Source of the DNA: Candidatus Nanopelagicales bacterium
GTDB lineage: Bacteria > Actinomycetota > Actinomycetes > S36-B12
DNA length: 64,000 nucleotides
Assembly: GCA_012103605.1 (NCBI GenBank)
Contig: WLWL01000002.1
Span: 19,430 to 83,429 of the forward strand
Direction of reading: 5' to 3'
In this document: one piece after another, positions 13,163-24,254 of the stretch
How positions within the stretch are numbered: position 1 is the first letter of the stretch
Layout of the letters: each line of letters starts with the position of its first letter
Notes under the pieces: generated by a model
Seen by the model: the letters and a program-made list of their open reading frames with translations, nothing else
The model's database searches: none
Told to the model about the DNA's origin: nothing
Translations under genes and position numbers: made by a program

Positions 13163-14671
13163 ATGTCGGTGACCTCTGAAGCCGATCTGGTTCGGCAAGA
13201 TGCCGCCACGCTGAGCAGTGCCCTCAGCGCTGGAGACATTACGTCGGTCGAACTCACCCAGGCCTGCCTGAATCGAATCTCGGCGGTCGATGGGACGATC
13301 CACGCGTTCTTGCACGTAGATACCGACGCCGCCCTCGCCACCGCGCAGGACGTGGATCGTCGTCGCGCCGCGGGTGAGGAACTCGGTCGCCTCGCAGGGG
13401 TTCCGCTGGCGTTGAAGGATGTGCTGACGATGCGAGGGGTCCCGACCACCTGCGGATCTCGCATCCTGGAGGGTTGGCGCCCCCCGTATGACTCAACGAT
13501 CGTCGAACGGTTGCGTGCAGCCGATGTCGTCATTCTCGGCAAGACCAACATGGATGAGTTCGCCATGGGCTCCTCGACGGAGCACAGCGGATATGGACCG
13601 ACCCGCAACCCGTGGGATGTTGAGCGCATTCCCGGGGGATCGGGCGGAGGATCGGCGGCCGCCCTCGCGGCGTTCGAGGCGCCCCTGGCCATCGGCACCG
13701 ATACGGGTGGATCGATCCGGCAGCCGGCATCGGTAACCGGCACGGTCGGGGTGAAGCCGACCTATGGGGCGGTGTCTCGATACGGGCTCGTCGCCCTTGC
13801 GTCATCGCTGGACCAGGCGGGTCCGTGCGCCCGGAGTGTCATGGATGCGGCGCTGCTGCACGAGGTGATTGCCGGATACGACCCGCGCGACTCCACATCG
13901 ATCAATGCGCCGGTCCCCGACGTGGTTGCGGGTGCGGGCAACGGTGACATCCGCGGGATGCGCATCGGGCTCGTCCGAGAGCTTTCAGGGGAGGGCTACC
14001 AGCCGGGTGTGCGAGAAAGCTTCGACAAGGCCGTCGCGATGCTGACGGATTTGGGTGCTGAGGTGGTCGAAGTCTCCTGTCCCCACTTCGACTACGCCCT
14101 CGGCGCTTACTACTTGATCTTGCCGTCGGAAGCATCGAGCAATCTCGCTCGCTTCGATGGCATGCGCTACGGACTTCGGGCCGGCGATAACGGCGAGGCG
14201 TCCGTCGAAGAGGTCATGTCCCGAACACGTGAGGTCGGCTTCGGAGCCGAAGTGAAGCGTCGAATCATGCTGGGGACCTACGCGCTGTCGAGCGGGTACT
14301 ACGACGCCTACTACGGCCAAGCGCAGAAAGTTCGTACGTTGATTTCTCGAGATTTCGCCGCAGCGTTCGAAACGGTGGATGTGCTCGTTTCGCCGACCAC
14401 GCCCACCACTGCCTTCACCATCGGTGAGAAAGTCGATGATCCTTTGGCGATGTACCTGAACGACATCGCCACCATCCCGGTCAACCTCGCCGGCAACTGT
14501 GCGATGTCCGTGCCCATCGGCCTGGCTCGCGAGGACGACCTTCCGGTAGGCCTGCAGATCATGGCCCCCGCGCAGACAGATGATCGCCTCTATCGGGTGG
14601 GTGCCGCTCTCGAACAGGCGCTCCTCGACAAGCGTGGACACGCACTGATCGAGGAGGTGCCTGCGCTATGA
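13163..14671 (+). CDS. gatA: Asp/Glu-tRNA(Asn/Gln) amidotransferase subunit A
   Basis: Amidase signature [61 protein letters not shown]. Confidence 0.97.
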   Translation: MSVTSEADLVRQDAATLSSALSAGDITSVELTQACLNRISAVDGTIHAFLHVDTDAALATAQDVDRRRAAGEELGRLAGVPLALKDVLTMRGVPTTCGSRILEGWRPPYDSTIVERLRAADVVILGKTNMDEFAMGSSTEHSGYGPTRNPWDVERIPGGSGGGSAAALAAFEAPLAIGTDTGGSIRQPASVTGTVGVKPTYGAVSRYGLVALASSLDQAGPCARSVMDAALLHEVIAGYDPRDSTSINAPVPDVVAGAGNGDIRGMRIGLVRELSGEGYQPGVRESFDKAVAMLTDLGAEVVEVSCPHFDYALGAYYLILPSEASSNLARFDGMRYGLRAGDNGEASVEEVMSRTREVGFGAEVKRRIMLGTYALSSGYYDAYYGQAQKVRTLISRDFAAAFETVDVLVSPTTPTTAFTIGEKVDDPLAMYLNDIATIPVNLAGNCAMSVPIGLAREDDLPVGLQIMAPAQTDDRLYRVGAALEQALLDKRGHALIEEVPAL

Positions 14672-16188
14672 GCGCCTCAGCCATCGAACGGATGAAGTTC
14701 GACGACGCGTTGGCTGCGTTCGAGCCGGTACTGGGGCTCGAGACGCACGTGGAATTGGGGACCGCGTCCAAGATGTTTTGTTCCTGCTCGGCGGAGTTCG
14801 GAGGCGAGCCCAACACGCATGTCTGCCCGGTCTGCTTGGGTTTGCCTGGATCGATGCCAGTGGTGAACGCGTCGGCTATCGAGTCGACGATCCGAATGGG
14901 CCTATCGCTGAACTGCTCGATCGTGTCGTGGTGCCGGTTTGCGCGGAAGAACTATTTCTATCCCGATATGCCGAAGGACTATCAGGTGAGCCAATACGAC
15001 GAGCCCTTGTGCGTCGATGGCTACCTGGACGTCGTCGTCGCCACAGACGATGGTCCGCGCGAATTCCGCGTGGAGATCGAACGCGTCCACATGGAAGAAG
15101 ACACCGGAAAGTTGACACACGCGGGTGGTGACACCGGACGCATCCACGGCGCCGACTACTCCCTGGTCGATTACAACCGTGCCGGGATTCCGTTGATCGA
15201 GATCGTGACGAAACCGATCGTTGGTGCCGGCGAACTCGCACCGATGGTGGCGCGGGCCTACGTCACCGAGCTGCGTGACCTCATGCGAGCACTCGGAGTC
15301 TCCGACGTTCGAATGGATCAAGGATCGTTGCGGTGCGATGTGAATGTCTCCCTGGCCCCGTCGGGGGAACCATGGGGAACGCGATCGGAGACCAAGAACG
15401 TCAACTCGCTTCGCAGCGTGGAGCGCGCCGTCCTTTTCGAGATTGAGCGCCAGGCCGCTGTGCTCTCCAGTGGCGGTCGAGTGGTGCAGGAAACCCGGCA
15501 TTTCCATGAGGACACCGGTCAGACCACGTCGGGGCGGTCGAAGGAGCACGCCGAGGACTACCGCTACTTCCCCGAACCCGATTTGGTTCCGGTGGCACCG
15601 ACGGCGGACCGGGTCGAGGAACTTCGCGGAACGCTGCCCGAGGTGCCATCGGTGCGGCGCGCCCGACTGCAGGCTCGGTGGAACATCAGCGACCTCGAAA
15701 TGCAGACGTTGGTCAACGCCGAGGCACTCGATCTGGTGGAGTCGACCATCGATCAGGGCGTCGATCAGGCGGCGGCCCGCAAGTGGTGGACCGGAGAGTT
15801 CACCCGGATTGCCAACGAGCAAGGAATTGCCTTGACGGACCTTCCGGTGACGGCGGCGCACATCGCCCGGGTCGAGGAGTTGATCGCCGACGGCAGCTTG
15901 ACCGACAAGCTCGCGCGTCAGGTGTTCGAAGGCGTGATCGCCGGCGAAGGCGATGTCGACGCCGTTGTTCAGGCCCGAGGGCTCGTGGTGGTTGGTGATG
16001 ACTCCACGTTGCTCGCGGCGATCGAGCAAGCCCTGGCCGATCAACCTGATGTTGCCGAGAAGATCCAAGGCGGCAAAGTTCAGGCTGCGGGTGCGATTGT
16101 CGGTGCGGTGATGAAAGCGACGAAAGGTCAGGCCGACGCCGCGAAGGTGCGGACTCTTCTGCTGGAGCATCTCGGAGTCGATGGCTGA
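14668..16188 (+). CDS. gatB: Asp/Glu-tRNA(Asn/Gln) amidotransferase subunit B
   Basis: [54 protein letters not shown]. Confidence 0.97.
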   Translation: MSASAIERMKFDDALAAFEPVLGLETHVELGTASKMFCSCSAEFGGEPNTHVCPVCLGLPGSMPVVNASAIESTIRMGLSLNCSIVSWCRFARKNYFYPDMPKDYQVSQYDEPLCVDGYLDVVVATDDGPREFRVEIERVHMEEDTGKLTHAGGDTGRIHGADYSLVDYNRAGIPLIEIVTKPIVGAGELAPMVARAYVTELRDLMRALGVSDVRMDQGSLRCDVNVSLAPSGEPWGTRSETKNVNSLRSVERAVLFEIERQAAVLSSGGRVVQETRHFHEDTGQTTSGRSKEHAEDYRYFPEPDLVPVAPTADRVEELRGTLPEVPSVRRARLQARWNISDLEMQTLVNAEALDLVESTIDQGVDQAAARKWWTGEFTRIANEQGIALTDLPVTAAHIARVEELIADGSLTDKLARQVFEGVIAGEGDVDAVVQARGLVVVGDDSTLLAAIEQALADQPDVAEKIQGGKVQAAGAIVGAVMKATKGQADAAKVRTLLLEHLGVDG

Positions 16189-17074
16189 GCCTCTCGTCTT
16201 CGCGCCCGACTATCTCCTTCCTGTCGACACGCAGGGGGCGCTCGGGTACCGGGAAGGCCATGAACCCGATGCTGAGGTTCTCGAGCGCGTGGGGTTTTTC
16301 GTTCCTGCCTATATCGAGCACCCGAACGCGCACTGGATGGCGCGCATGCCACGACTCGATGTCGTGCAACTGCCGACGGTGGGTTTCGATGCCGTGGTGC
16401 CGCAACTGCCGACCGGCGTGACCTTGTGCAACGCGGCGGGAGTTCACGAGCAAAGCACCGCCGAACTTGCTGTCGGCTCGATCATCGCCGTATGGCGTGG
16501 ACTCGATCGAGCGGCCCGAGACATGGTCGAGGGGACATGGGGTCATCGGCGGGGTCGCTCGCTGCAAGAGGCGCGCGTGGTGATCATCGGTGCCGGGGGA
16601 GTGGGAACGGCCATTGCGCGCACGCTGGAGCCGTTTCGTTGCGTCACCACCGTGCTGGCTCGTACCCGGCGCCCGGGCGTTACCCCGATCGCGGATCTTC
16701 ACGACATCTTGCCCCGTACCGACATTGTGATCCTTGCGGTTCCGCTGACGGATGAGACGGCGGGAATGGTCGACAATGATTTCCTGTCGCGACTTCCTGA
16801 CGGCTCGCTGGTGGTCAATGTCTCGCGCGGATCAGTGGCGGTCACCGAGGACATCCGTCGGCACGCAGGGCGCCTCGAATTCGCGCTCGATGTAACCGAG
16901 CCGGAGCCCTTACCCAAGACCCACCCGCTGTGGTCGACTCCGGGTGTCTTCATCACCCCACACATCGGTGGTGACACCGACGCGTTTCCGCGACTGGCGC
17001 AGCAGTTGATCGGCGAGCAGGTGGAACGTTGGCGTAACGATCAACCGCTGCGCAACGTGGTGGCTTCCGGCTGA
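16181..17074 (+). CDS. D-isomer-specific 2-hydroxyacid dehydrogenase
   Basis: [16 protein letters not shown] Rossmann motif, [28 protein letters not shown]. Confidence 0.88.
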   Translation: MAEPLVFAPDYLLPVDTQGALGYREGHEPDAEVLERVGFFVPAYIEHPNAHWMARMPRLDVVQLPTVGFDAVVPQLPTGVTLCNAAGVHEQSTAELAVGSIIAVWRGLDRAARDMVEGTWGHRRGRSLQEARVVIIGAGGVGTAIARTLEPFRCVTTVLARTRRPGVTPIADLHDILPRTDIVILAVPLTDETAGMVDNDFLSRLPDGSLVVNVSRGSVAVTEDIRRHAGRLEFALDVTEPEPLPKTHPLWSTPGVFITPHIGGDTDAFPRLAQQLIGEQVERWRNDQPLRNVVASG

Positions 17075-17097
17075 ATTCTGCGGACTAGGGTTCGGTT

Positions 17098-18786
17098 ATG
17101 CCAGACATCAAACCCCGCAGTCGCCAGGTAACCGATGGGCTCGAACGGGCTGCAGCCCGTGGCATGTTGCGTGCGGTCGGTATGGGCGATGAAGACTTCG
17201 CCAAGCCGCAGGTGGCCATCGCATCGAGCTGGAATGAAATTACGCCCTGCAACCTGTCGCTGGAGCGACTGGCGACATCAGCCAAGGAGGGCGTCCACGC
17301 CGCCGGTGGCTACCCATTGGAATTCGGAACCATCTCGGTCTCCGACGGCATCTCTATGGGGCATGAGGGCATGCATTTCTCGCTGGTCAGTCGCGAGATC
17401 ATCGCGGACTCGGTCGAGGCGGTTGTCGAAGCGGAAAGGCTCGACGGCATGGTCACGTTCGCCGGCTGCGATAAGTCGCTGCCGGGCATGCTGATGGCGT
17501 CGGCTCGGCTCGACGTGTCGTCGGTGTTCGTGTATGCCGGCTCCATCCTTCCCGGCCACGTGAAACTGAGCGACGGTACGGAGAAGGACGTCACCATCAT
17601 CGACGCATTCGAAGCCGTGGGTGCGTGCGCGCGAGGCTTGATGTCTCGAGAAGACGTCGATCGAATCGAGCGAGCCATTTGTCCTGGTGAAGGTGCCTGC
17701 GGCGGCATGTACACCGCTAACACGATGGCGAGTGCCGCCGAAGCGATGGGAATGTCGCTGCCCGGGTCAGCCGCTCCGCCTGCCGTCGATCGCCGTAGAG
17801 ACACGTACGCACGCAAGAGTGGTGAGGCCGTGGTCGAGTTGCTCCGCCTCGGCATCACCGCGCGCGACATCATCACGCGGCAATCTCTGGAGAACGCCAT
17901 CGCGGTGATCATGGCCTTCGGTGGCTCGACCAATGCGGTTCTGCATCTGTTGGCGATCGCCCATGAAGCCAAGGTCGACCTGCACATCGAAGACTTCCAC
18001 CGCATCGGCTCGAAGGTGCCGCTGCTCGCGGACGTCAAGCCCTTCGGTCGGTACGTGATGAGCGATGTGGATCGTGTGGGCGGCGTTCCGGTGGTGATGC
18101 GCGGCCTGCTCGATGCGGGTCTGCTGCACGGCGACTGCCTCACCGTCACGGGCAAGACGGTTGCCGAGAATCTGGCAGACATTGATCCGCCGGATCCGGA
18201 CGGAACGATTCTGAAAGCGTCGAACGATGCGATCGCTCCGACAGGCGGCATCACGATCCTGTCGGGCTCGCTGGCTCCCGAGGGTGCGGTCGTGAAGAAC
18301 GCGGGGGTAGCGGTGGAGGTGTTCGAGGGAACCGCGAGGGTATTCGAGCGTGAGCAGGCAGCCATGGATGCGCTCGAGGACGGCACCATTCAGGCTGGTG
18401 ACGTCGTCGTTATTCGATACGAAGGCCCCAAGGGTGGTCCAGGTATGCGCGAGATGCTGATGATCACTGGAGCCATCAAGGGTGCGGGCTTGGGTAAGGA
18501 CGTGCTATTGATCACCGATGGGCGCTTCTCTGGTGGCACGACGGGTTTGTGTGTCGGTCACGTCTCCCCAGAGGCTGTCGACGGTGGCCCCATCGGGCTG
18601 CTGCGTGACGGTGATCGCATCATGATCGATATCCCGAACAGGAAGCTCGACGTTCTCGTTGATCCGGCAGAGTTTGACGCCCGGCGCGAAGCATTCACTC
18701 CCCTCCCGCCTCGGTACGAGCGCGGAGTTCTCGCCAAATACGCCAAGCTGGTGGCCAGTGCGTCGAACGGTGCGGTGACCGGATAG
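17098..18786 (+). CDS. ilvD: Dihydroxy-acid dehydratase (copy 1, housekeeping-like)
   Basis: [54 protein letters not shown]: IlvD/Edd family. Confidence 0.95.
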   Translation: MPDIKPRSRQVTDGLERAAARGMLRAVGMGDEDFAKPQVAIASSWNEITPCNLSLERLATSAKEGVHAAGGYPLEFGTISVSDGISMGHEGMHFSLVSREIIADSVEAVVEAERLDGMVTFAGCDKSLPGMLMASARLDVSSVFVYAGSILPGHVKLSDGTEKDVTIIDAFEAVGACARGLMSREDVDRIERAICPGEGACGGMYTANTMASAAEAMGMSLPGSAAPPAVDRRRDTYARKSGEAVVELLRLGITARDIITRQSLENAIAVIMAFGGSTNAVLHLLAIAHEAKVDLHIEDFHRIGSKVPLLADVKPFGRYVMSDVDRVGGVPVVMRGLLDAGLLHGDCLTVTGKTVAENLADIDPPDPDGTILKASNDAIAPTGGITILSGSLAPEGAVVKNAGVAVEVFEGTARVFEREQAAMDALEDGTIQAGDVVVIRYEGPKGGPGMREMLMITGAIKGAGLGKDVLLITDGRFSGGTTGLCVGHVSPEAVDGGPIGLLRDGDRIMIDIPNRKLDVLVDPAEFDARREAFTPLPPRYERGVLAKYAKLVASASNGAVTG

Positions 18787-18845
18787 TTCCTGCACGATCG
18801 GGAAGGTCGACGTCCATCCACCGCACAACCACAGAAGGAATCGGA

Positions 18846-19688
18846 ATGAAGCTTGCGAGAATCGGGGCGCGGGGTAGCGAAGTACCGGCGGTCCTCGGTC
18901 GGGACGGGGTTTATCGAGACGTGTCGAGTGTGGTGTCTGATTTCACGCCCGAATTCTTCGCCGGTGACGGCATCGAGCGCTTGCGATCGAGTGATCTATC
19001 CGGGCTCTCGGCGGTGAAGGGCCGGATCGGTGCGCCGATCGCCAAGCCGAGCCTGATCTTGTGTGTCGGCCTGAACTACGTCGATCACGCGAACGAGTCG
19101 AGCATGAAGGTCCCTGAGGAACCGATTCTGTTTACCAAGGCACCCAACTGCCTGGTCGGGCCGTATGACGATGTTCTAACTCCCCGTGGAGCCACCACGG
19201 TCGACTACGAAGTGGAATTGGCGGTGGTGATCGGACGCCGATGTCGATACCTCGACTCGCCTGAGCAGGCAATGGACCACCTCGCTGGTTTCACTATCGC
19301 GAACGACGTGTCCGAACGAACGTTCCAGCTCGAGCGCGGTGGCGGTCAGTGGATCAAGGGCAAGTCCTGCGAGACCTTCAACCCGTGCGGCCCGTATCTG
19401 GCGACCACCGACGAGGTCGATCTCGACGGTGGACTCGACCTGTGGCTCGACGTGAACGGGGAACGGCGCCAGACAGGATCGACTCACGACATGATCTTCG
19501 ACATCGCGACGGTCATCCATCACGTCAGTCAGTTCATGGTGCTCGAACCGGGCGATGTGGTGAACACGGGGACTCCACCCGGGGTTGCGATGGGAATGGC
19601 CGAACCGGGCTATCTGTCTCCCGGAGACGTGATGACGCTGGGAATCACCGGCCTGGGTGAACAGCGTCAGGAAGTTGCGTCGGCGTAG
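18846..19688 (+). CDS. Fumarylacetoacetate hydrolase (FAH) family protein
   Basis: LCVGLNYVDHANES, LFTKAPNCLVGPYDDV, DYEVELAVVIGRR, NDVSERTFQ, GDVVNTGTPPGVAMG. Confidence 0.93.
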   Translation: MKLARIGARGSEVPAVLGRDGVYRDVSSVVSDFTPEFFAGDGIERLRSSDLSGLSAVKGRIGAPIAKPSLILCVGLNYVDHANESSMKVPEEPILFTKAPNCLVGPYDDVLTPRGATTVDYEVELAVVIGRRCRYLDSPEQAMDHLAGFTIANDVSERTFQLERGGGQWIKGKSCETFNPCGPYLATTDEVDLDGGLDLWLDVNGERRQTGSTHDMIFDIATVIHHVSQFMVLEPGDVVNTGTPPGVAMGMAEPGYLSPGDVMTLGITGLGEQRQEVASA

Positions 19689-20488
19689 GAGTCCCAATCA
19701 CCACCGGAGAGGATTCCGCCCTCGACCACGATGGATTGACCGGTGATGTAGCTCGATGCGGGTGTTGCCAGGAAGACGACCGCACCGACCAATTCATCTG
19801 CCTGAGCCAGCCGCCCTATCGGCGTGGTGTCGGCGAACCACCGGGCACGGTGCTCTTCTCCCCATAGCGGTTTGGTGAACTCGGTTTGCACGACAGCCGG
19901 CTCGATGCAGTTCACGCGAATTCCGTCGGCTACCCACTCGCGAGCAAAGCTGCGTGTCATGCCCGACACGGCGGCCTTGGTCGCGGCATAGACCGAGATG
20001 GTGTTGAAGCTGTAGCGCGCGCTGAGGGAGGAAAGATTGACGATCGCTCCGTGGGGAGATGCGGCGAGATGCGGGTGTGCGGCTTGGCTCAGCAGGTAGA
20101 CCGCCCGCATATTGACCGCGGTAATCGCATCGAAGTCGTCGACCGTCACCTCGACGATGGGCTTACGGCGATTGATCCCGGCCCCGTTGACGAGAACGTC
20201 CAGGCCTCCCATGGCAGCCGCGGCCGCCTCAATGAGCCCCGCGCATTGATCCGGCTCGGCAATGTCCGCGGCGAACGTTAACGCCGAGCCACCACCGTCG
20301 TTGATCTCGGCGGCCAAGGCAGCGACCTTGGTTTCAGAGATGTCGTGCAACGCCACGGTGGCCCCGAGATCGGCGAAGGCCCGTGCGAGCACCGTTCCGA
20401 TGGCGCCACCGGCCCCGGTCAACAGAATGCGCATGCCGTCCATGCGGAAGAGGTCGGCGGTGGCAGGAAGGGAGGGCGCGGGCTTCAT
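19667..20488 (-). CDS. SDR family NAD(P)-dependent oxidoreductase
   Basis: LLTGAGGAIGTVLARAFADLGA, LVNGAGINRR, YAATKAAVSGMTRSFAREW, RVNCIEPAVV. Confidence 0.92.
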   Translation of the reverse strand: MKPAPSLPATADLFRMDGMRILLTGAGGAIGTVLARAFADLGATVALHDISETKVAALAAEINDGGGSALTFAADIAEPDQCAGLIEAAAAAMGGLDVLVNGAGINRRKPIVEVTVDDFDAITAVNMRAVYLLSQAAHPHLAASPHGAIVNLSSLSARYSFNTISVYAATKAAVSGMTRSFAREWVADGIRVNCIEPAVVQTEFTKPLWGEEHRARWFADTTPIGRLAQADELVGAVVFLATPASSYITGQSIVVEGGILSGGDWDSYADATS

Positions 20489-20498
20489 CGTGGGCCTT

Positions 20499-22307
20499 TC
20501 AGTTGGTGTGTGGGAGATCGAGGATCACCATCGCGGTCGGGGGAATCGTGGTGGGTGGATTGTCGTCGATGCGAACCACGCGGGGTTCTTCGCTCCAATT
20601 GACGACGAGCGCTCGCTCGTTGGCCCCGTCATCCACGATCAGTGCGTCCGCTTCCTCGGGTGCGGAGGATTGGGCGGTGTGTGCGCGCGTCATCCCGGCA
20701 AGGCCGGCGAAGACATCCCACACCGGGAACCGCTGACCGGGAGTGGAGGGAAAGTTCACCGGATCCGATGAACCCGCGGCACTTTCGATGATTCCCTTCC
20801 ACCCAACGGCTTCGAAGTACGTGGCGTGGTTGATGGATCCAGCCTGAGCGAGGTACTTGATGCTCATTGCGGTCCAGTGTGCCGCGACGTAGGTCATCTG
20901 ACGGGCGTCGACATTGCTCGGCAGGGGCGTGTTGCTCACGTCGAGAGCGGGTTCGGTGGCATTCGGGTTGAACCGGGGGCGCAGCGAAATGGGTGACACC
21001 GACACGGGTGTCGCTCGGGTAAGTCGGTGTGCGTTGGCGGCGACGACGGACTGGGTCATGGCGTTCTGGATGAGCGTGCGGGTGTCGAATGCATGGACCT
21101 GCGGATTCATCGAGAAGTTAAGAACGCTGACCATCGACGGATCGGGGGGCTCGCGGTTGAGTTCGGTGAAATACAGATCCGTCCCGCCACCGAGGGCCAC
21201 GTCGGAGTACCGCTCGCCGAGGGCTTGTCGTGCGCGCGGGGCCCAGTCGTCGGGTGTGACTTTGTCCTGCTCACTGAAGACGTACCAGCAATCGATGGCG
21301 CCGATCACGTCAACGGGGAGTTCTGCGAAGGCGGCCAGTTCCTCGGGTGCACGGCTGACCGAGGCGATGCGCAGTCGTGCACCGATGCGGTCTGCGATTG
21401 ATGCAGCCTCGACAAGGTGCGCCGTCCCCGCGCTTTCCAGTCCCGCGCTATCCGGCCCCGTGCTATCTGGCACGGAAACGGCAACGCGCAGGTGGTCGAG
21501 CCGCAATGACGCGAGGGCCGCGATGTCGGCGTCGGTGATCGGTGGGGAGTCCGGCGCCCATGACAATCCCAGGCGCGGAAGGTCCGTGACCTCGCCGGTT
21601 CGTCGGATCTCGATGACGTCATCGGCGATGGGGGTAACAGGGGCCGATGGTTGTGGACCGGCGTCGAAGTCGACCACGATTTCCTGGTCGATGTCATGAC
21701 CGGGAACGACCTCGACGGGGAAGGGCAGTGAAATCGGTGTGCAGTAGGTCTTGAAAGACGCATCGGTCCAATTGCGGTGATCTTCCATCTCGAAGACCTC
21801 ACCATCGAAGCGAACACGCGCGTGGCCTCCACCGGGGAGCTCGTGGGTGATGGATCGCATGTCCACGAAGGGTTGGTGCGCGGAGATTTCTGTGGGTAGG
21901 TGCGCCTTTGTCGTCGTTCCATCCGTGTGTTCGACAACGACGGCGGAGCCTGCCGCGAGCATCGGGTGTAGGACACACATGCCCAGTCGATTTCGCCAGA
22001 AGGGCGCCCGTGTGTGGGCGTGGAATCGATAAGAGACTGCCCGATCGGCGATTCGTGCCACCACGGTCCATTCGAGGGGTTCGGCGTCGAACGAGCCGGT
22101 GCCGTGGGCGGTGAACTCAATTGCGCCGTCGATCTCGGTGAGCTCGATGTCACCGATGGTGAAGAGTCGATTCGTCCAGTTGCGGTCCTGGAAGACCGGA
22201 TAGATACGCCGGATCGCTTCGTGGCCGTGCCAACGAATGTCGCGCAGATCCGCCCCGTCGATGGTGACGGTGACGTCGCCGACTCGAACGGTCTGCGTTG
22301 GTGTCAC
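20499..22307 (-). CDS. D-apionate lactonase-like protein (ApnL family)
   Basis: Recalled family pattern: RIYPVFQDRNW, FWRNRLGMCVLHP, VEHTDGTTTKAHLP, FEMEDHRNWTDASFKTYCTPISLPFPVEV; substrate not assignable from sequence. Confidence 0.65.
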   Translation of the reverse strand: MTPTQTVRVGDVTVTIDGADLRDIRWHGHEAIRRIYPVFQDRNWTNRLFTIGDIELTEIDGAIEFTAHGTGSFDAEPLEWTVVARIADRAVSYRFHAHTRAPFWRNRLGMCVLHPMLAAGSAVVVEHTDGTTTKAHLPTEISAHQPFVDMRSITHELPGGGHARVRFDGEVFEMEDHRNWTDASFKTYCTPISLPFPVEVVPGHDIDQEIVVDFDAGPQPSAPVTPIADDVIEIRRTGEVTDLPRLGLSWAPDSPPITDADIAALASLRLDHLRVAVSVPDSTGPDSAGLESAGTAHLVEAASIADRIGARLRIASVSRAPEELAAFAELPVDVIGAIDCWYVFSEQDKVTPDDWAPRARQALGERYSDVALGGGTDLYFTELNREPPDPSMVSVLNFSMNPQVHAFDTRTLIQNAMTQSVVAANAHRLTRATPVSVSPISLRPRFNPNATEPALDVSNTPLPSNVDARQMTYVAAHWTAMSIKYLAQAGSINHATYFEAVGWKGIIESAAGSSDPVNFPSTPGQRFPVWDVFAGLAGMTRAHTAQSSAPEEADALIVDDGANERALVVNWSEEPRVVRIDDNPPTTIPPTAMVILDLPHTN

Positions 22308-23332
22308 AGCATGCTTCCGACCCGGTACGGCTCCCCGGAGTCGAGGGACTGGTAGGCGCCGAGGGTGAGGTCGAGAACCCGAAGGGTGTCGGCACCGCTG
22401 GTTTCCGGGGTCTGGCCGGTTTCAAGGCAGTGGATCCAGTGGTGCTGAACGTTCACCACGCTGTCTTGAATGCAGTTCCACGGCTCAGATGCCCACGAAT
22501 GCTCGGGGATGACGAGCTGTTCTTCGTGGACTCCAGCGGGGGAGACCACCTGCAGGTGGTAGTCCGGACCCAAGGTGACGGTCCCGTCGGTACCTTCGAT
22601 GGTCACGAACGTTTGCGGGTACGTGCTGTGATCAGAGGAGGATTCGTAACTCGTATCAACGATGCACGTGGCGCCAGGAAGGCCGAGAACGATGGTGGCC
22701 ACGTCCTCGCCCTTGATCTTCGGGTTGACCCTGATGGCTTCGCTGAACAGGCGGTCGGGCTCGCCGAGGAAGAAGCGAGTGAGGTCGAACTGATGAACCG
22801 ACACATCCGCGATGATCATGCGTTCGGCATCCATGCACCATGGCTGCGCGGAGTAGACATCGTGGGCGGTGCGAAAACTGATGCGGCCGAAGAATGGTCG
22901 ACCGATGCCCCCGCTATCGAGGACCTCTTTGACCTTGCGCATCGGATATTGGAATCGAAAATTCTCGTGGACCATGAACGGGAGATCCGCATCGGCCATG
23001 GCGCGAACCATCGCCTGGGCATCATCCATGTCCCAGGCGAGTGGCTTTTGGCAAATGGCGGCCACTCGGTGCTGTGCGGCGAGTTCGACCATCATGCGGT
23101 GCGTCGGCGGGGTGGTGGCGATGTCGACGAAGTCGAGTTCTTCCTTGGCGAATAGTTCAGCGGCGTCGGTGTACGGGGTCCCGCCGAACGTTTCGGCCGC
23201 GGCCGCGGCGCTGTCGGGATTAATGTCGCAGGTGGCGACGAGTTCGACGTCGGGCATCTCGGCCCACGCCTGCAGGTGGTTTTGAGCGAAGAAGCCACAG
23301 CCGATCAGAGCGAAACGATAGGGACGGCTCAC
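22304..23332 (-). CDS. Gfo/Idh/MocA family oxidoreductase (D-apiose dehydrogenase-like?)
   Basis: FALIGCGFFAQNHLQAW, VDIATTPPTHRMMVELA, CQKPLAWDMDDA, MVHENFRFQYPMRKVKEVLD; 4-nt overlap with the downstream ApnL-like gene. Confidence 0.9.
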   Translation of the reverse strand: MSRPYRFALIGCGFFAQNHLQAWAEMPDVELVATCDINPDSAAAAAETFGGTPYTDAAELFAKEELDFVDIATTPPTHRMMVELAAQHRVAAICQKPLAWDMDDAQAMVRAMADADLPFMVHENFRFQYPMRKVKEVLDSGGIGRPFFGRISFRTAHDVYSAQPWCMDAERMIIADVSVHQFDLTRFFLGEPDRLFSEAIRVNPKIKGEDVATIVLGLPGATCIVDTSYESSSDHSTYPQTFVTIEGTDGTVTLGPDYHLQVVSPAGVHEEQLVIPEHSWASEPWNCIQDSVVNVQHHWIHCLETGQTPETSGADTLRVLDLTLGAYQSLDSGEPYRVGSML

Positions 23333-24186
23333 AACTCCACCTCACGGCCCGGGTCGACGATCCATTCACTCCACGATCCGACGTACATGCGGGCTCCCGG
23401 CAATCCCGCGTGCTCCATGGCGAGGACGTTTTGAGCGGCCGTGACCCCGGAACCGCAGTAGAAGATGATGTCGTCTGCGTCCTGACCGTTGCGGAGGGCG
23501 TCGTAGTGAACTCGCAGATCCTCAGGGCTCCGGAAAGTGCCGTCGTCGTCGAGTGTCTCGGCTCGATCGGCCAGGCCCGCTCCCTTGATATGCCCGCGGA
23601 CGGGGTCGTAGTACTTGCCTTGCCCGTGGTAGCCCTCCGGTCCTCGAGAGTCGAAGACGCGTGTGGGCGTATCGACGCGAACGCGGTCGACTTCGTCGAC
23701 CTCGGCCAGCAGATGAGGACGCACCGACGCGACAAAGGTCTGCTCCGGCGCGGGGGGTGAGGTCGCCTCAGACGTCATCGAGTAGCCGGCACCTTCCCAG
23801 GCCGGCAGGCCGCCATCGAGAACAGCCACCGCGTCGTGACCGATCCAACGCATCATCAGCCACACACGAGATGCCGCCATCAACCCGCGATCGGCGTCGT
23901 AGACGACTACCTGAGTGGACGGTCCGATGCCCCAGGATCGAACAGTGCGCTCGAAGTCTGCGGACGCGGGAAAGGGCCGACGGCCGGTAACGCCCTCGAT
24001 GATCGGACCGCTCAGGTCGGTCGCCAGGCTGGCTCGCTGAGCTCCGGGAATATGTGACTCGGCGAACGCCCGATCCCCCCAGTCTTCGTCGTCGAGATGG
24101 AAGCGGGCATCGAGGATGACCACGTCGGTCTCGGCGCGACACAGGTGATCAAGTTCGGATGCGGTGATTAACGTCTGGAATGACAC
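23329..24186 (-). CDS. Sulfurtransferase (thiosulfate / 3-mercaptopyruvate type, two rhodanese domains)
   Basis: VVILDARFHLDD, HIPGAQRASL, FDSRGPEGYHG, FYCGSGVTAAQNVLAM active site. Confidence 0.9.
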   Translation of the reverse strand: MSFQTLITASELDHLCRAETDVVILDARFHLDDEDWGDRAFAESHIPGAQRASLATDLSGPIIEGVTGRRPFPASADFERTVRSWGIGPSTQVVVYDADRGLMAASRVWLMMRWIGHDAVAVLDGGLPAWEGAGYSMTSEATSPPAPEQTFVASVRPHLLAEVDEVDRVRVDTPTRVFDSRGPEGYHGQGKYYDPVRGHIKGAGLADRAETLDDDGTFRSPEDLRVHYDALRNGQDADDIIFYCGSGVTAAQNVLAMEHAGLPGARMYVGSWSEWIVDPGREVEL

Positions 24187-24254
24187 GTGGACGTTCCTAC
24201 CCTTTCCTCGCTGATGGCAGTGCCCCCGATGATGTCCCTTCCTAGACTACGAGC

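Noticed and set aside
14902-16170. 422-aa minus-strand ORF antisense to gatB
   Set aside because: GC-rich shadow ORF over a well-supported gene, no recognisable domain
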